Source: Leptidea sinapis
Taxonomy: Eukaryota > Arthropoda > Insecta > Lepidoptera > Pieridae
Assembly: GCF_905404315.1 (NCBI RefSeq)
Contig: NC_066276.1
Span: forward strand, 10,248,001-10,312,000
DNA length: 64,000 bases
Reading direction: 5' to 3'
Below are positions 1-12,354 of the stretch, piece by piece; positions within the stretch are counted from its first letter, which is position 1; each line of letters starts with the position of its first letter. Both the position numbers and the translations under genes were made by a program. The notes under the pieces are model-generated. The model saw only the letters and a program-made list of their open reading frames with translations, was not told where the DNA came from and made no database searches.

Positions 1-179
1 ACTTATGTTTTTATTGTCAATAGCCATTATAAGCAACTAAAAGTGAAAACAATAGAAATACCAACCTCAAATATATATATCTTCGATATACTTAAAATCA
101 AGGTAATTAAATAATAAATTTTGAAGTTGTCGGTAATGTAAGTCATATCTACCTTATTAAAAAAATAAACAGTCATACT

Positions 180-980
180 GACTGTTGCATCTCAATATAT
201 TCTTGATAATATTCTATATGCTCATGGCACATTAAGGAATTAGCTTGAAACTGTGACAATCATAATGTTAACACGAGGAACGTCGTGTCAGTAAGTATTT
301 TATATGGCGACGTATATGCTTCTACAACATTATCCCAGAAAATGTACAAAACAAATGTGTTACGAAATTCAAAAGAATTGTTAAGAAACTTTTGAGTGGT
401 AAAGATTACTATAATATAAATGACTTTTTTAATGATACCACGGACTGGGAATGAAGCGGACACACTCAGGCTATTTAATTATAAATGTTTATTGTACGAT
501 ATTACATTGTAATTCGTGTTTTTATGAAAAAAAATCTCGCTGAGTTTCTTGCGACCGTTCTTCTTAGGTCTGAGGCACATTATTTCGAATAGGTGGTAGT
601 TTTTAACGTTCAATATTTTTTTTTATGATAATAAGGGACGAGACGAGCAGGACGTTCAGCTGATGGTAATTGATACGCCCTGCCCATTTCAATGCAGTGC
701 CGATCAGGATTCTTGAAAAACTCAAAAATTCTGAGCGGCACTACAATTGCGCTCGTCACCTTGAGACATAAGATGTTAAGTCTCATTAGCCCAGTAATTT
801 CACTAGCTACGGCGCCTTTCATACCGAAACACAGTAATGCTTACACATTACTGCTTCACGGCAGAAATAGGTGCCGTTGTGGTACCCATAATCTAGCCCG
901 CATCCTGTGCAAAGGAGCCTCCCACTGGTTCAATATGTGATTTTAAATCCTGTTTTGAATATAAAAAGTTGAATTTGAAT
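180..980 (+). mobile_element. LINE family C, 3' end (broken by a family-A insertion)
   Basis: The same sequence as the family-C copy at 21040-21855, in the other orientation and decayed. It shows remnants of the RT C-terminus (NDFFNDTTDWE) and the TTGAATTTGAAT 3' tail at about 973-984. A family-A element splits it at 617-927. Confidence 0.75.
617..927 (-). mobile_element. Family A SINE-like retroposon with 9 bp target duplication
   Basis: About 310 bp element with its oligo(A) end at the left. It is flanked by GTTCAATAT at 608-616 and 928-936, so it inserted intact by retroposition. Contains the family hairpins. Confidence 0.85.
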
Positions 981-1996
981 ATAATACGCAAGTGAAACTA
1001 CGAGGCTGCTAGTATTTTACAATCTTTAAACGGCTGAAAACACTCAAAGCATCCTGGAGAGTCTTTAACTTTTTAGTCAAGTTAGAAACATGGAATGAAA
1101 GCTAAAAGGCTGCAAAAGAGGCATGTCGACTGATGGAAGACATGCTCTTAGTCTAATTAAACGTGAAAGATGGTTGTGGATGAATCAGATGTTATCTCGA
1201 GAGGCAATCTCCAACTAGGTCGGACCAGAATGAGAGCGAAGCAAACACCTGACTACTTATTGGATGCGGAATAAAGTTTTATTAAAAACTTATGCCGACT
1301 TGTGGCATTTGGTTATTTTATTTGTGCATTCGTGTTAAACGCACTTAAAATTGAAATATCTGTATCTTACAGTTTCCACTAACATTAATAATTATAATAA
1401 CTGACTCAATACAATTTGGGCAGCGTTACCCTTTAGAATTCACAATAAGTAATGTTCACTTGAACTTTGCGCTCTGGCTTTTATAGGGTACGACCGTCCA
1501 CCGTAACAATGCTACTATTAGTTGGCACTGCTGCAGTGTCAACTGTGTGTCAAATGTACGTTAAATTGATACTTTATAAGGTCAGCTTGTTATTTCTTTG
1601 GTGTTACAAGCAAAAGTAGCCAGTGATGATCACACACCATCAGATTAACCCTATCCCGGACCAAATCCATGTTGGTAATGCTTTACTTAACTTAGCGTTC
1701 CATAGGTCAACGACGAAATTCACACGACCTAATTCGATTTCTCACCTTATTTTTTTTTATTAGGAATTGCTATTTTCCTTTGAAATTATAATAGAATAAA
1801 AATCCGGTAAATTCTGTACAAATAAGAACAAAGACAATGGGTTGATGGCATACAAAAGTTAACGGAAAAAGGATGCGGGGACTTTAGTTTTTATCGGCCG
1901 CCAACGTGAGAATGAAGTGCGCAGAATTTTTTGAAATTTTAATGAATAATTCAGTCAACGACATATCATTACATATGACAATTCAACAATGAGCGG
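981..1996. other. AT-rich DNA without a recognised gene
   Basis: No coding exon seen. 1560-1640 weakly resembles LINE family B; otherwise apparently unique. Confidence 0.5.
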
Positions 1997-2003
1997 GCGC
2001 GGG

Positions 2004-2175
2004 CACAGTAGACACATGTAACAGTAAGGAAACTACCTACAAACGTTCGAAATGAATTAAAGTCGGTTAGGAAAATAACCTGACAACCCTATTGCTTCAA
2101 TGGAGCGTACGCACATATAGGTAAGTATTTTATCAACAAGGCTTAGTTTCCGTACTGATACATATGTCTACTGTG
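2004..2175. mobile_element. Family J MITE, 7 bp target duplication
   Basis: 172 bp with terminal inverted repeats CACAGTAGACACATGTA and its complement near the right end (TACATATGTCTACTGTG type). Flanked by GCGCGGG at 1997-2003 and 2176-2182. Confidence 0.8.
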
Positions 2176-2229
2176 GCGCGGGGTACTTAATTTATATTGA
2201 AAAACGACGTTTTGTTAATATTAAATAGC

Positions 2230-2470
2230 ATGAGGATGGTCGCTCCATTCCTAATCCCATTCTAAATCATTGAGAATGTAATTTATGTTAGGGTCCACCT
2301 TTATCACTCAAACATTTCATAACAATTCTTTTGAATTTCACAATACATATTATTTTATACACCTTCTGGCTTCATTAGATTAGCTTTTACAACATTAAAA
2401 GCATAATATACATTTATTTGGCTAAACAAAAATATTTAGTAATTGGCCTTAGCCGAGTAGTAGGCAAAAG
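2230..2470 (-). mobile_element. LINE family C, decayed fragment
   Basis: Antisense match to the C-terminal region of family C (AACAATTCTTTTGAAT and the following AT-rich part), strongly diverged. Confidence 0.5.
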
Positions 2471-2676
2471 AACTTTATGGTTACCGGTATAAATTAACAT
2501 CATCATTATCACAAACTCTAGAAAATTCGTCTACCTACATAAAATATCAAGAATATATATTAAAAGATAAGATAACTATAAGATTAGCTCATACGTTTTT
2601 GTTTTGTTATTATATGCTGTTACATTACTTAATAATATTATGATATACATAGCTGCTCAAAATGACATAGTAGTGG

Positions 2677-4166
2677 CACAGTAGACATATGTACCAGTAC
2701 GGAAACTACCTACAAACGTTCGAAATGACACACTCACACAAACATGCGTATCAACGAGGCTCCTAAGCGGTTTTCGCAGTCAAGACGAGGCGAGTGTCAC
2801 GGTGTTATTTGTTTACGCAATCTTTTTAAAAATATCATGAGTGGTATATGGATATTTGAACTCGGCTCCATCAAAACTCCTGTTTTCGTTTTTTAAACTA
2901 TAAAGTAGTATAGTATGTAAGAATAATTTATTGTTAAATTATTATTGTAATTAGTAGGTATTCGAATAATAAGTCCGTCAGATCGATTATAATAAATTCG
3001 TGTACTTAATTCACAATTTACACTAAGACGGCGGCTGCAATATTTATTATAATTTTTTATGAGTGTGGATTAATGATTTTCTAGGATGTTTTTTATATGT
3101 TTATTTATTTTGGACAAATTATTTACCTACCTATTGTGCTTTGTCATGGTTTTCGTGAGTGTCGAAACCAATACCAGCTTGTGCTGTCAAAATGAAAATT
3201 CAAGATAGCGGCTGCAAAAAATTATCAAGTTTTTTGTCACGCGTGTCGTTTTCATGGTTTTCGTGGGTGCCTAAATAGGTAGTGGTGTCAGAATATAAAT
3301 TCAAGATGGTGGCTGCATGAAACTGAAATTTTTTGCATCATGTGTGTCGTTTTTCATGGTTCTTGAGGGTGCTCAAACTGATAGTGCTGAAATATATAGT
3401 GCTGTTAAAATGTAAATCCAAGATGGCGGCCGCATAAAATTGACAATTTTTTCGTCATGGGTGTCATAGTTTTTGAGGATGTTGAACTGATAGTGCTGTC
3501 AAAATGTAAATCCAAGTTTACATGAAATTATTGATTTTTTTAGTATGGTTGTTGTTTTCATGATTCTCGAGGGTGTTGAAGCCGATAATGCTGGACTTTT
3601 AAAATAAAATTGTGTGTTCACCGATACTCCCGAAAATCTTAAAAATGATACCCATATTGATATTATTGTAAAAGTCACATCCGCCATCTCTGATCTCAAA
3701 ATAGATGTCATATTCGTTATTGACACTCACGAAAACAATAATAGCCCCGTCTAGACATGCTCATGGGATGACTGCAGGGAAGAGTTTCTTAATACTGTGG
3801 TAGAAGTGAAACTTCAACGTACAAAGTTTAAAAACACATATTTCATAGTTTCCCGTCAACATTTAAAATAAAATATTTCAACGAAAATTAAAAAACAAAA
3901 CCAAAAAAAAAATTCCATAAAAAAACAGTAGACTATAATATTGCATTATACACTTTATAGCTATCATACATACATAAAAGTCTTACGCTTTTCACTTTTT
4001 TACGCTCTCCAACGCCCCATAAGAGACTTCGTTCGAAAATTTATTTTTTAAAGTCGGTTAGAAAAATAACCTGACAACCTTATCGCTTCAATGGAGTGTA
4101 CGCACATGTATGTAGGTATTTTATCAACAAGGCTTAGTTTCCATACTGATACATATGTCTACTGTG
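2677..4166. mobile_element. Family J long element, 1.49 kb, 7 bp target duplication
   Basis: Same terminal inverted repeats as the MITE at 2004-2175. Flanked by GTAGTGG at 2670-2676 and 4167-4173. No transposase frame seen; the interior contains about 105 bp tandem repeats. Confidence 0.75.
3140..3735. repeat. Tandem repeat, about 105 bp unit, about 5 units
   Basis: Units start with a CATGGTTTTCGTG-like segment near 3145, 3253, 3355, 3457 and 3559, and contain a CAAGATGGCGGC-type core. They lie inside the long family-J element. Confidence 0.7.
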
Positions 4167-4786
4167 GTAGTGGTCCAAAAAATATTTAAGTAATTTTAAT
4201 TTACGAGTGCAATAAAAGAGCCCTTTAGATACTTATATATGAATTCATAACGCACATTACCAGCATTTAAAATTTAAAATAATTATTAAGTACTATGAAT
4301 AATTTCCCACGAATTGCTTTAATTATCAGTATAAAAGTAGGAGTATTTATGTGGTTAAATACAAAAACATTCATTGCGCTCTCGTACACAAAAATGACAA
4401 TTTAAAATACATAAAAAATTTAACTCTCCAGAACTATTACAATTATTTTACATTAAAAAGTTTGTCTCTCAGAAAAATGAACTTTAATCGATAACAAACT
4501 GTAAAAATATTTCACGACTGAAATTCGACCTCGACGTGTTTCGGCTTTGCAATCACAATGATTCAACCACTGGTCCGATGACCGTTTTAACATTACGTTG
4601 GATAGCCGAACTATAGTTAGTAAGAGGTATAAATCTTTCATCCATAATTTCAACAACTGTCTTACGAATTTCCGATCAGGCCACGTGTCCTGACGCGAAA
4701 TTAACATTTTATCCGAAGAATAGTGATCGACGCCGCTAAAGAAGTTTTTACTACAAAAATATTGTCTGGACTTATATATACAAAAC

Positions 4787-5080
4787 GTGCTAATTTATGT
4801 TCTTAATTTTCGAAGTTTTTTCAATGCAATGCTGCAAGTATACATAAATTCGGACGTATATTTAGATCACGTTTCAAGGAATGTACAATATGATATATTA
4901 CAGGAAATAACATACTACAGAGAGCATCATAATATTATAAACGAAATGATCGATGTTTTGGACGGCTCAAACTTAAGACGCTTTTCGCTATTGGACGTGA
5001 CAAGAGTACTACACGTTTTCATCGAGAAAACAAATATAGTTACTGAGAAAGTTATCATAATTACAAATGAAATGAATTGA
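4787..5080 (+). other. Unidentified open frame, 97 codons
   Basis: Begins with an upstream in-frame start and reads DVYLDHVSRNVQYDILQEIT then MIDVLDGSNLRRF. The composition is mixed, unlike the surrounding low-complexity frames. No family recognised and no splice sites decide it. It lies between two tandem-repeat arrays and may be a decayed transposon gene. Confidence 0.2.
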
Positions 5081-5339
5081 GAAGAAACGAATTGAGATGA
5101 AATGAAATGAAATTTTATTTGCAAAAAACATAGTTATCATATATAACGTAGATATCATATTATTAATAATCCAATATGTTTCGTCAATTGACATGCAAAA
5201 TATATTGTAGAGTTGTGTCTTAGTACCAACACACTACGGGGGCTATACGTATGCGTGGTGGTTATAATGATAACTCTAATGCCAAACAACATATCTTTCG
5301 GAAATTGTTGTGCCACTTGGAACTAAAATCGTTCAAATC

Positions 5340-5615
5340 ATAATTTTTCACGGCGGCCATCTTGGATTTCCAAAATGATCCCAAATTCGTTCTCTGCACA
5401 CTCGAGAACCTCGGATACGATACCCATATTGTTGAAATAATAATTTTGCACAACAGCCATCTTGGATTTCCAAAATGACCCCAAATTCGTTTTCTGCACC
5501 CTTGAAAACCTCGGATAAGTTATCCATGTTGTTGAAATCATAAATTTGCACGGCATTTTCATAAACAGCCATCTTGGAATTAAAAAATTCGATATCTGCA
5601 CCCTAGAAAACCTTG
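5340..5615. repeat. Tandem repeat, about 105 bp unit, about 3 units, inverted core
   Basis: GGCGGCCATCTTGGATTTCC-like units near 5352, 5456 and 5567. The core is the reverse complement of that in the 3140-3735 array, so the two arrays face each other. Confidence 0.65.
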
Positions 5616-5747
5616 GATATAGCTATATATAGGGAATGGCGCCTCTATCGTCTCGCTTTTTCGCTTCGTCGAGTTTCAAAAAACTACGATTCTAGAGATC
5701 TTTTTTACTTACACTTCAAAAATTGTTGCAACAATAATTAAATATGT

Positions 5748-6112
5748 CATGTTTTTTATATGGAATAGGAGGACAAACGAGCGTACGGGTCACCTGGTGT
5801 TAAGTGATCACCGCCGCCCACATTCTCTTGCAACACCAGAGGAATCACAAGAGCGTTGCCGGCCTTTAAGGAAGGTGTACGCGCTTTTTTTGAAGGTACC
5901 CATGTCGTATCGTCTCGGAAACACCGCACAAGGAAACTCATTCCACAGCGTTGTAGTACGCGGAAGAAAGCTCCTTGAAAACCGCACTGTGGAGGACCGC
6001 CACACATCCAGATGGTGGGGATGATATCTTAACTTGTGGCGAGTCGTGCGAAGGTGGAATTCGGCGGCAGGAATCAGGTTAAACAGCTCTTCGGAACACA
6101 CCCCGTGATAAA
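5748..6112 (-). mobile_element. LINE family B, 3' end of reverse transcriptase frame
   Basis: The antisense strand reads NLIPAAEFHLRTTRHKLRYH, SFLPRTTTLWNEFPCAVFP and GTFKKSAYTFLKGRQRSCDS, a Jockey/CR1-type RT C-terminus. 5' truncated. Confidence 0.8.
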
Positions 6113-6719
6113 TTTTATTGAATTCTTAAGTTATATTTTATTTCTTCTTTCCTTTTCTATTCTTCTATTACATATAATCTAGTATTTCTGAAAATTTACT
6201 GATTTAGGGAAATGTCTAGTAACTTGCAACATTATTTGGCTGTCTGTGTGCGTGCTGGCGAATGTAAGTACGTGGTGCTCACGCACACATTAATTATATT
6301 GTTACTTCTATATTGACAGGAACTATGAATGAAACTATCGTTCTGAGCGTTATTATTCTATGGTCGCAAATATGTTCGTCTCAGTGAGTCTTACATCTTT
6401 GTGCCGTTTGGTATCGAGACACAATATGGCCCGTAGGGCCCAGAGGCATTGAGAATGTACAAAGAAATCTATGCGCCTCAATAGGAAGGGCTACTGGAAA
6501 CTCAAGCGGTGGCAGCTATTTCAGTCAACGGATCAGCCTAGCTAGCAAACGCGGAAATGTGTGTGTATTCTTGATAAACTTCCCCGTAACGAAGGTTTTA
6601 ATTTAATGTTATCATATTATAATGTTTGTTAACAAAGAAATAAGATTTGTTTTGTTTGAATAAATAATATTTAATAAAGTACATAATTAATTACACAAAT
6701 AAAAATGAAAACAAAATTT

Positions 6720-6865
6720 TATAAACGATGCGGGACCCGAATCCGCTACCTCTCACATTCCATGCGAGAGCTCTTTCCAACTGAGCCAACAGTTCGAGTG
6801 ACGTATCGTTGATAAAATCTTGTATGCTTTGTTCGACTCTTAGGTTGTGGCTTCATAAAATTTTG
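6720..6865 (-). mobile_element. Family E tRNA-derived SINE
   Basis: GATGCGGGACCCGAATCC is an antisense pol III B box; GAGCTCTTTCCAACTGAGCC is the antisense A-box side of a tRNA. Related copies lie at 52700-52870 and 53530-54000. Confidence 0.65.
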
Positions 6866-7029
6866 TTTTCAGTTTTTTTTTTATGTAATTAATCCCAGAA
6901 TTGCGGGTTATTACTTTAAACATCATAAACAAACATAATTAATTAATTTGAAGTGTTGATGGCACAGTAAATATAACCAATAACACTCACTACACTCAAT
7001 ATATTGTGTTTTCGGTTTTGATTTCATAT

Positions 7030-7140
7030 GTACATTTATGGGATGCCTTAAAAGGTCGGCAATGCTCTTGTAATTCCTGTTCCAGGAAAGTACCGATCAC
7101 GGTGATCAAGCGAACCGCTCGTTTGTGTTCTTCTGCCGTA
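7030..7140 (-). mobile_element. LINE family B remnant
   Basis: Decayed match to the family-B end (GGTCGGCAATGCTCTTGTAA and nearby). Confidence 0.45.
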
Positions 7141-7429
7141 CTTATAAAATATGTTTCACACTTCTTAACTTAGTTAAATCGAATAAAAACTAACAATGAG
7201 AAATTTTAAAATAATAGAACTACCTATTGAACCTCATACCCCTCACCTATTGCTTTATAAATAACCTATAGAAACCTACACAATATATTTTTTTTAACAA
7301 TTATTTTATGTTTTATCTTAGCTTAGTCATACTTATTATCATAGTTTCTAGCTAATTCGGTAATATGCCCATGCACATATATATTTATTTCTTTTTTCCT
7401 TTTATGTTTCTCGGCCTAAGTCATCAAAA

Positions 7430-8075
7430 GTATGAATAGCCCTCTTTTGCAGCACATAATATATAATTTTAATTTCAGCTGCATTGCCCCACAAGAATAT
7501 AACATAGTTCATAATACTATGAAAATAAATAAATTAACTATGCCCATGTCAGTTATTTGTCCAATCTAGCAGCAGAACTTAATCTACTAGCCAATCTTTC
7601 AATAGAGGGGCACTATTGTAGCTTAGAATCAAAAGTAATGCCAAGAGTATAACAACTTCCACTGGTTTTGTCACCACTCCGCTTAACAAAACACTCTTAT
7701 CTGCTTTTTTGACTCTTGGCACTGAATTAGTACATGATTTTACGTCGACGACGTTTACGTCGTCATACATAATTTGGTTTATTTTTACTGTGAATATGAG
7801 TGAATTGTCATCCGTAATACTAATTTGTGTTGTTTCTAAAAGGTTAGGAAGATACTAAATATAAACAAGGAACAGAAACGCACAAAAAATAGGTCCTTGT
7901 GGTACCCCAACATACTCAGAGGAGTCCCAAGATCATCTGCCATTCATATCGATCTTCTAAATTCTATTGTTTAAAGTTCAATTTAGAAGATCGAATGCAT
8001 TTACTTTAATTTCATAATGATATAGCTTCCTGAGCAGTGTTGAACGTTGAACACAATCAAGTCTCAAATAAATCA
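7430..8075 (-). mobile_element. LINE family C, reverse transcriptase region
   Basis: The antisense strand gives a GVPQGPIF-like RT motif (complement of AAAATAGGTCCTTGTGGTACC) and a degraded active site reading TDDN in place of ADD. It joins at the left to the C-terminal region shared with 21600-21850. Several stops: dead copy. Confidence 0.7.
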
Positions 8076-8798
8076 CAAAATATACCGAGTGTGTTCCGTG
8101 ATTCCTCCCAAGCATCAAAAATATTATTGGTTAGTTCCACAATTGCATCTATAATTGAACGTAACTTAGAAAGAAAAGCTTTGTAAGAAAGCAAGCGTTT
8201 GACTTTATAAAATAACAACTAAAACAAATAAAAACTTTTTACTTATTTTATCTATAGCTATCAGTATATTAATACCTAAATGCGGTTCAAAATTTTACCA
8301 ATTTTAAATACACCACTAATCCTCCCTCTTATCAAAGGGAGTTATCAATCAAATGTCATTGTTTAATATATTAACAGATAAATGCTATTGTGAAAGTTTA
8401 TCTGATAAAATATATATTATAATATTGTAAATATACCCTAATTATTTTATCAATTCCACTAGGACGTGGATTAAGTTCGCACGTGGATTCATATTCATTT
8501 AGGTGAGTTACTTAAATAATAGCAGTGAAGTGGCTTATGTAATGAAATAAAGCAGTTTCAAATAAAAATATTTTATCCTAGTGTCTTCGTTGTTTATGGT
8601 TTTATGATGATGTTTAATCGCTTAGTTCTCCTGTTGGCAAAACATTGGGTCACGTATTTATATGTACATTCATAGTGTTTATAAAAAATAACGACAGACA
8701 AATACACGAGTCATATGATGGGTGATACTGACTTTTTTCAATAACATGTAAATTGAACTGGAAAACTATGGAGGTTGGATTGATGGTGGGAGTGGATG

Positions 8799-9065
8799 AT
8801 TCAAATAAATCCAAATATTTTTATTCAAAATAGAATGTGACTTCACTTATTGAAAGTTAAAAAACTACCACCCATTCCAAAATGAATGCCTCAGACCTGA
8901 GAAGAATGGGCGCAACTAACTCAGCGGGCTTTTTTTTTTTCATCAAATAAATATGTTTACAAAGTAATATTGTAAAATTAAACTTATTATTTAATATCCT
9001 GAGGGCGGTCACTTCATTCCCAATCTGTGGTTTGTTGTGGTATCGGGATAGGTCGTTTTCTGAAA
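8799..9065 (-). mobile_element. LINE family C, 3' tail
   Basis: CAAATATTTTTATTCAAAAT at the left end is the antisense 3' end; then ACCACCCATTCCAAAATGAA as in the other copies. Confidence 0.75.
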
Positions 9066-9069
9066 TATA

Positions 9070-10255
9070 CAAGGGAAGGGAGAGGGATTGCTAGCCCACG
9101 CGTCATTCCCGCGGCTGCGCTATTATTTTGTTAGCGAAAACTCCTCTTGTGTTGTTTAAAAACTTTTTGCCCACGAAAACTCTCGCAGAATATATCACCT
9201 GCTGGTGATACTTAAAAACATATTATTTATTTACTTTTATATAGAATGCTTACTCGAGATAGTCAAAAGGTATAAATATTTATTTCAGTTAAATTTTCAC
9301 TAATTCTTTTCAATAAAAGCTTTTCTTTTCCGAAGTGGAGTTAAATTATGAGTGATTTTCCCACACTTACATACAAAATGATAAAGTTATAACTATGACA
9401 AAGTTTTAGGCTATTGACTTATTGGATTCCATTGAATCATTCTCTTTTATTTTTGGTTTTTATTATATAAATTTTATTTGCTCTAAGTATATAAGAAAAA
9501 TAGAGTTTGACACACCATCACCTCAAAATTACTTAATATATCTGAATGGGCCCTGAATGGCCTATTGAATAGATTAATTTAAATATATTCAAAACTTTTA
9601 AATAAAAATGGTATAATAATTAATGATTGAGATCTTTTTTTTTATTTTTACAGAATTTTAAAAAATCTTTTGAAAATTCATATTACTGATACCTAATTAG
9701 AATTATTAATTTACTTATTTTTTGACTTGTATCAATTATGTTCTTAAGAAATGATTTGATTTGATTATTAGAGAACTATTTTGTTTATTATTCGCCAACC
9801 GAAGCGGGCGAGCATAATCACGTGTATAAGTGAGTGAGTATTAATTTCTCTGGTAAATTTTGCTCTTACTGATCGCAATCTCATAGTCAAAATACCAGTT
9901 TACCCAAACGAGCGTCAGACAATGGTTGCGGATCTGTACTCCAAAGCCCCCACTAACAAGTTTAAAAAAGATTATGATTTCTAAATTTCAAAATACCGCA
10001 AAAATTAATACTGTAATCTACTTGAAAACATGTCAAATTGTTTCGTAAACTGATAATCTCGCTAACAATTTGGCAGATATTATTTCAGCCGTTTAAAAAA
10101 TGTTTCGGTGATATCTAATTTTCATACAAAATAGCTCCATGATAAGTTACAAATCGCTATAAATTCCTGTCACGATAAGTGATAAGATTAGAATAGAACC
10201 CAGCTAGTAGATAAGACCTGACAAAGTGCTTGAAGAATGTAAAGCGATGTATGAA
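9070..10255. other. AT-rich DNA without a recognised gene
   Basis: Mostly unique sequence; I see no exon, RNA gene or clear repeat. Confidence 0.5.
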
Positions 10256-10259
10256 TTAT

Positions 10260-10665
10260 TGAAAATAAATGTATAAAATTTATTGAAGTAGGCGTTACTT
10301 TGCGGAAATACATAATTGGACGTAGTTTCTGAAAAACGTTCCAAGCCACAAACATCACCTTTTAAGGAATTCATGTTTAAAGTTTAATAAATATTAGTGT
10401 ATTCCATACATGTAGGGTTGCCTGTTTTTTGTCAGTCCGTTAATATGAATCACGTGACCAGTTTCGTGTTCTTAACTCGATTTCGACATGATTGTGGTTT
10501 GGAACGTTTTCTTGGAATTACGTCCAATTATCCAAATGATTATTATTATTATCCAGTCTCGTGCCAGATTTTGGCGAGTCAACATGTCATAAGGATGCCT
10601 CGTGTAGAGGCGAAACACGTGTCGAATTGTTTAAAAGACAAATATTGGGGAAATTAAATGTGTCA
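10260..10665 (+). mobile_element. Family H fold-back element, degraded
   Basis: Shares TTTATTGAAGTAGGCGTTAC and GAGGCGAAACACGTGTCGAA with copies at 15903, 22449 and 26220. Confidence 0.65.
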
Positions 10666-10729
10666 TAAGTGTTGATATAATTACTTTAAACACCAAAATA
10701 TCGTATGATTCTAGAATATCATTTAAGCA

Positions 10730-11015
10730 AATCCATGCTAAGAAGTATAACAGCTTCCACTGGTATTATCACCACTCCGTTTAACAAAATACTCTTATCT
10801 GCTTTTTTGACTTTTGACACTGAACTAGTACACGATGTAGATGATTGAACATCATTTACGTTGTCATATATAATTAGGTTTATTATAATGACTTAAGTGT
10901 CATCGGCAAACAATACTTATTTCTGTTATTTCTAAAAGGTTGGGAAGTTACTAAATCTAAACAGGGAAAAGAGACGCACAAAAAATAGGTCCTTGTGGTA
11001 CCCCAATATACTTTA
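10730..11015 (-). mobile_element. LINE family C RT fragment between long direct repeats
   Basis: Internal RT segment like 7640-7910. Flanked by ACCAAAATATCGTATGATTC repeats extending about 35 bp (10692-10727 and 11022-11057). Confidence 0.7.
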
Positions 11016-11140
11016 CCAAAATATCGTATGATTCTAGAATATCGTTTAATCACATCCATAATTCTTTATGGTAGTGCAAAGCTCCAGTTTGAATCCAAAT
11101 GCACGTAGCAATATAATTAACTAAGGTTTCAATAAAAAAA

Positions 11141-11368
11141 TTAAAGGATTAAAACGTGTGTAATTGTTACTTTGTTTTTACATTAGATTCTTGCGTAAAA
11201 TTTTCATTTTTATTGTTATTTTAGTTTTTTTATCTGCAGTCCCCCTGAAAACGAGATCTGGAAAGGTCTTGAAATGTCGGGTTAACTAAAATAATAATAA
11301 TAATGTAACTTATACCCAAATATCTATTATAAAACACAGTTACAAATACACGCGTTTTATTCCTTTAA
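11141..11368. mobile_element. Family K fold-back MITE
   Basis: Left arm 11141-11230 (AAAGGATTAAAACGTGTGTA start) is an imperfect inverted copy of right arm 11281-11368 (ending ACGCGTTTTATTCCTTT). The loop CCCCCTGAAAACGAGATCTG recurs at 36718. Confidence 0.7.
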
Positions 11369-11563
11369 AAAGTGTTTTATTTTAATTTACAACACTCGTG
11401 TCAATCAAAGAAAATACTATGACTTAGGTATATTAAACTAAAATATATTTCAAATTATATGATTTATTCGATTTGCAAATGGCGTTTACGTAATTATTGA
11501 GAAGTTAATAAGTTACCTCTTTCTATCTCGTCATACTGAATTACATGAAAATTAAATAAGTGA

Positions 11564-11852
11564 TTTTTTTATGACAGTAAGGAATGAGACGAGCAGGACG
11601 TTCACCTGATGGTACAATTACCATCCGTATCAATATACGCCCTGTCCATTACAATGGAGTGCCGCTCGGGATTCTTGAAAAAAGCCAATAATTCTGAGCA
11701 GTATTACAATTTCTCCAGTAATTTCACTAGCTACGGTGTTCTTTAGACCAAAAACAGTAACGCTTACACGTAGTTACGTGTAGTTACTTTACGGCAGAAA
11801 TAGGCACCCATAATCTAGCCGGCATCCTGTGCAAATGAGCCTGCCACTGGTA
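11564..11852 (-). mobile_element. Family A retroposon, 45 bases before APN exon 1
   Basis: Near full-length copy; it ends just before the acceptor of the first coding exon of gene 1. Confidence 0.8.
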
Positions 11853-11899
11853 AAAAACCCTTATTTTATTACTGATATGAATATTATTCCTTTTCAGAA

Positions 11900-12354
11900 A
11901 TGTATCCACTTATAATCTTATTTCTTTTTGGCTTAACTGTTGGCGACCCAATACGGACCCGCGATGCATCGTATGAGCATTATGTTTTACCAGGAGAGTC
12001 CTATCCAACATTCTACGATGTGTCCTTGGCGATAGACCCGGATTACCATGAAAACTTCAACGGAAGCGCTGTAATAAGGATCATTCCAAATCAAAATGTG
12101 CAAGAAATTGTCCTGCACGCAATGGCTATGACTATCAGCCGTATTGCGCTGTTCAGCGAAAGTAATACAAACTTGGATTTGTTTTCAAGTTATACTTTAG
12201 TGACAGATGACACCCATTTCTTGAGGATACGATCAAATGCGTTGTTATTACAAAACCAACCTTATTCACTTCACATAGAGTACACAGCTACGTACGCTGA
12301 AAATATGTTTGGAGTTTACGTGTCTACATTCGAACAACCTGGCGTAGGCACTGT
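11900..12354 (+). CDS. APN: APN gene 1, coding exon 1 (signal peptide and N-terminal beta domain)
   Basis: ATG lies two bases behind a splice acceptor (ttttcag at 11891-11897), so an untranslated first exon must exist upstream. It encodes the signal peptide and the start of the N-terminal domain (YPTFYDVSLAIDPDY, NGS sequon). It ends at donor GTAAGT in phase 2. Confidence 0.92.

Noticed and set aside
4453..4707. Antisense 84-codon frame
   Set aside because: No recognisable domain; a different antisense frame over the same bases looks as protein-like, so neither is supported.
5756..6101. Several overlapping open frames on both strands
   Set aside because: All are shadows of a dead family-B LINE; the real reading is the antisense RT C-terminus.
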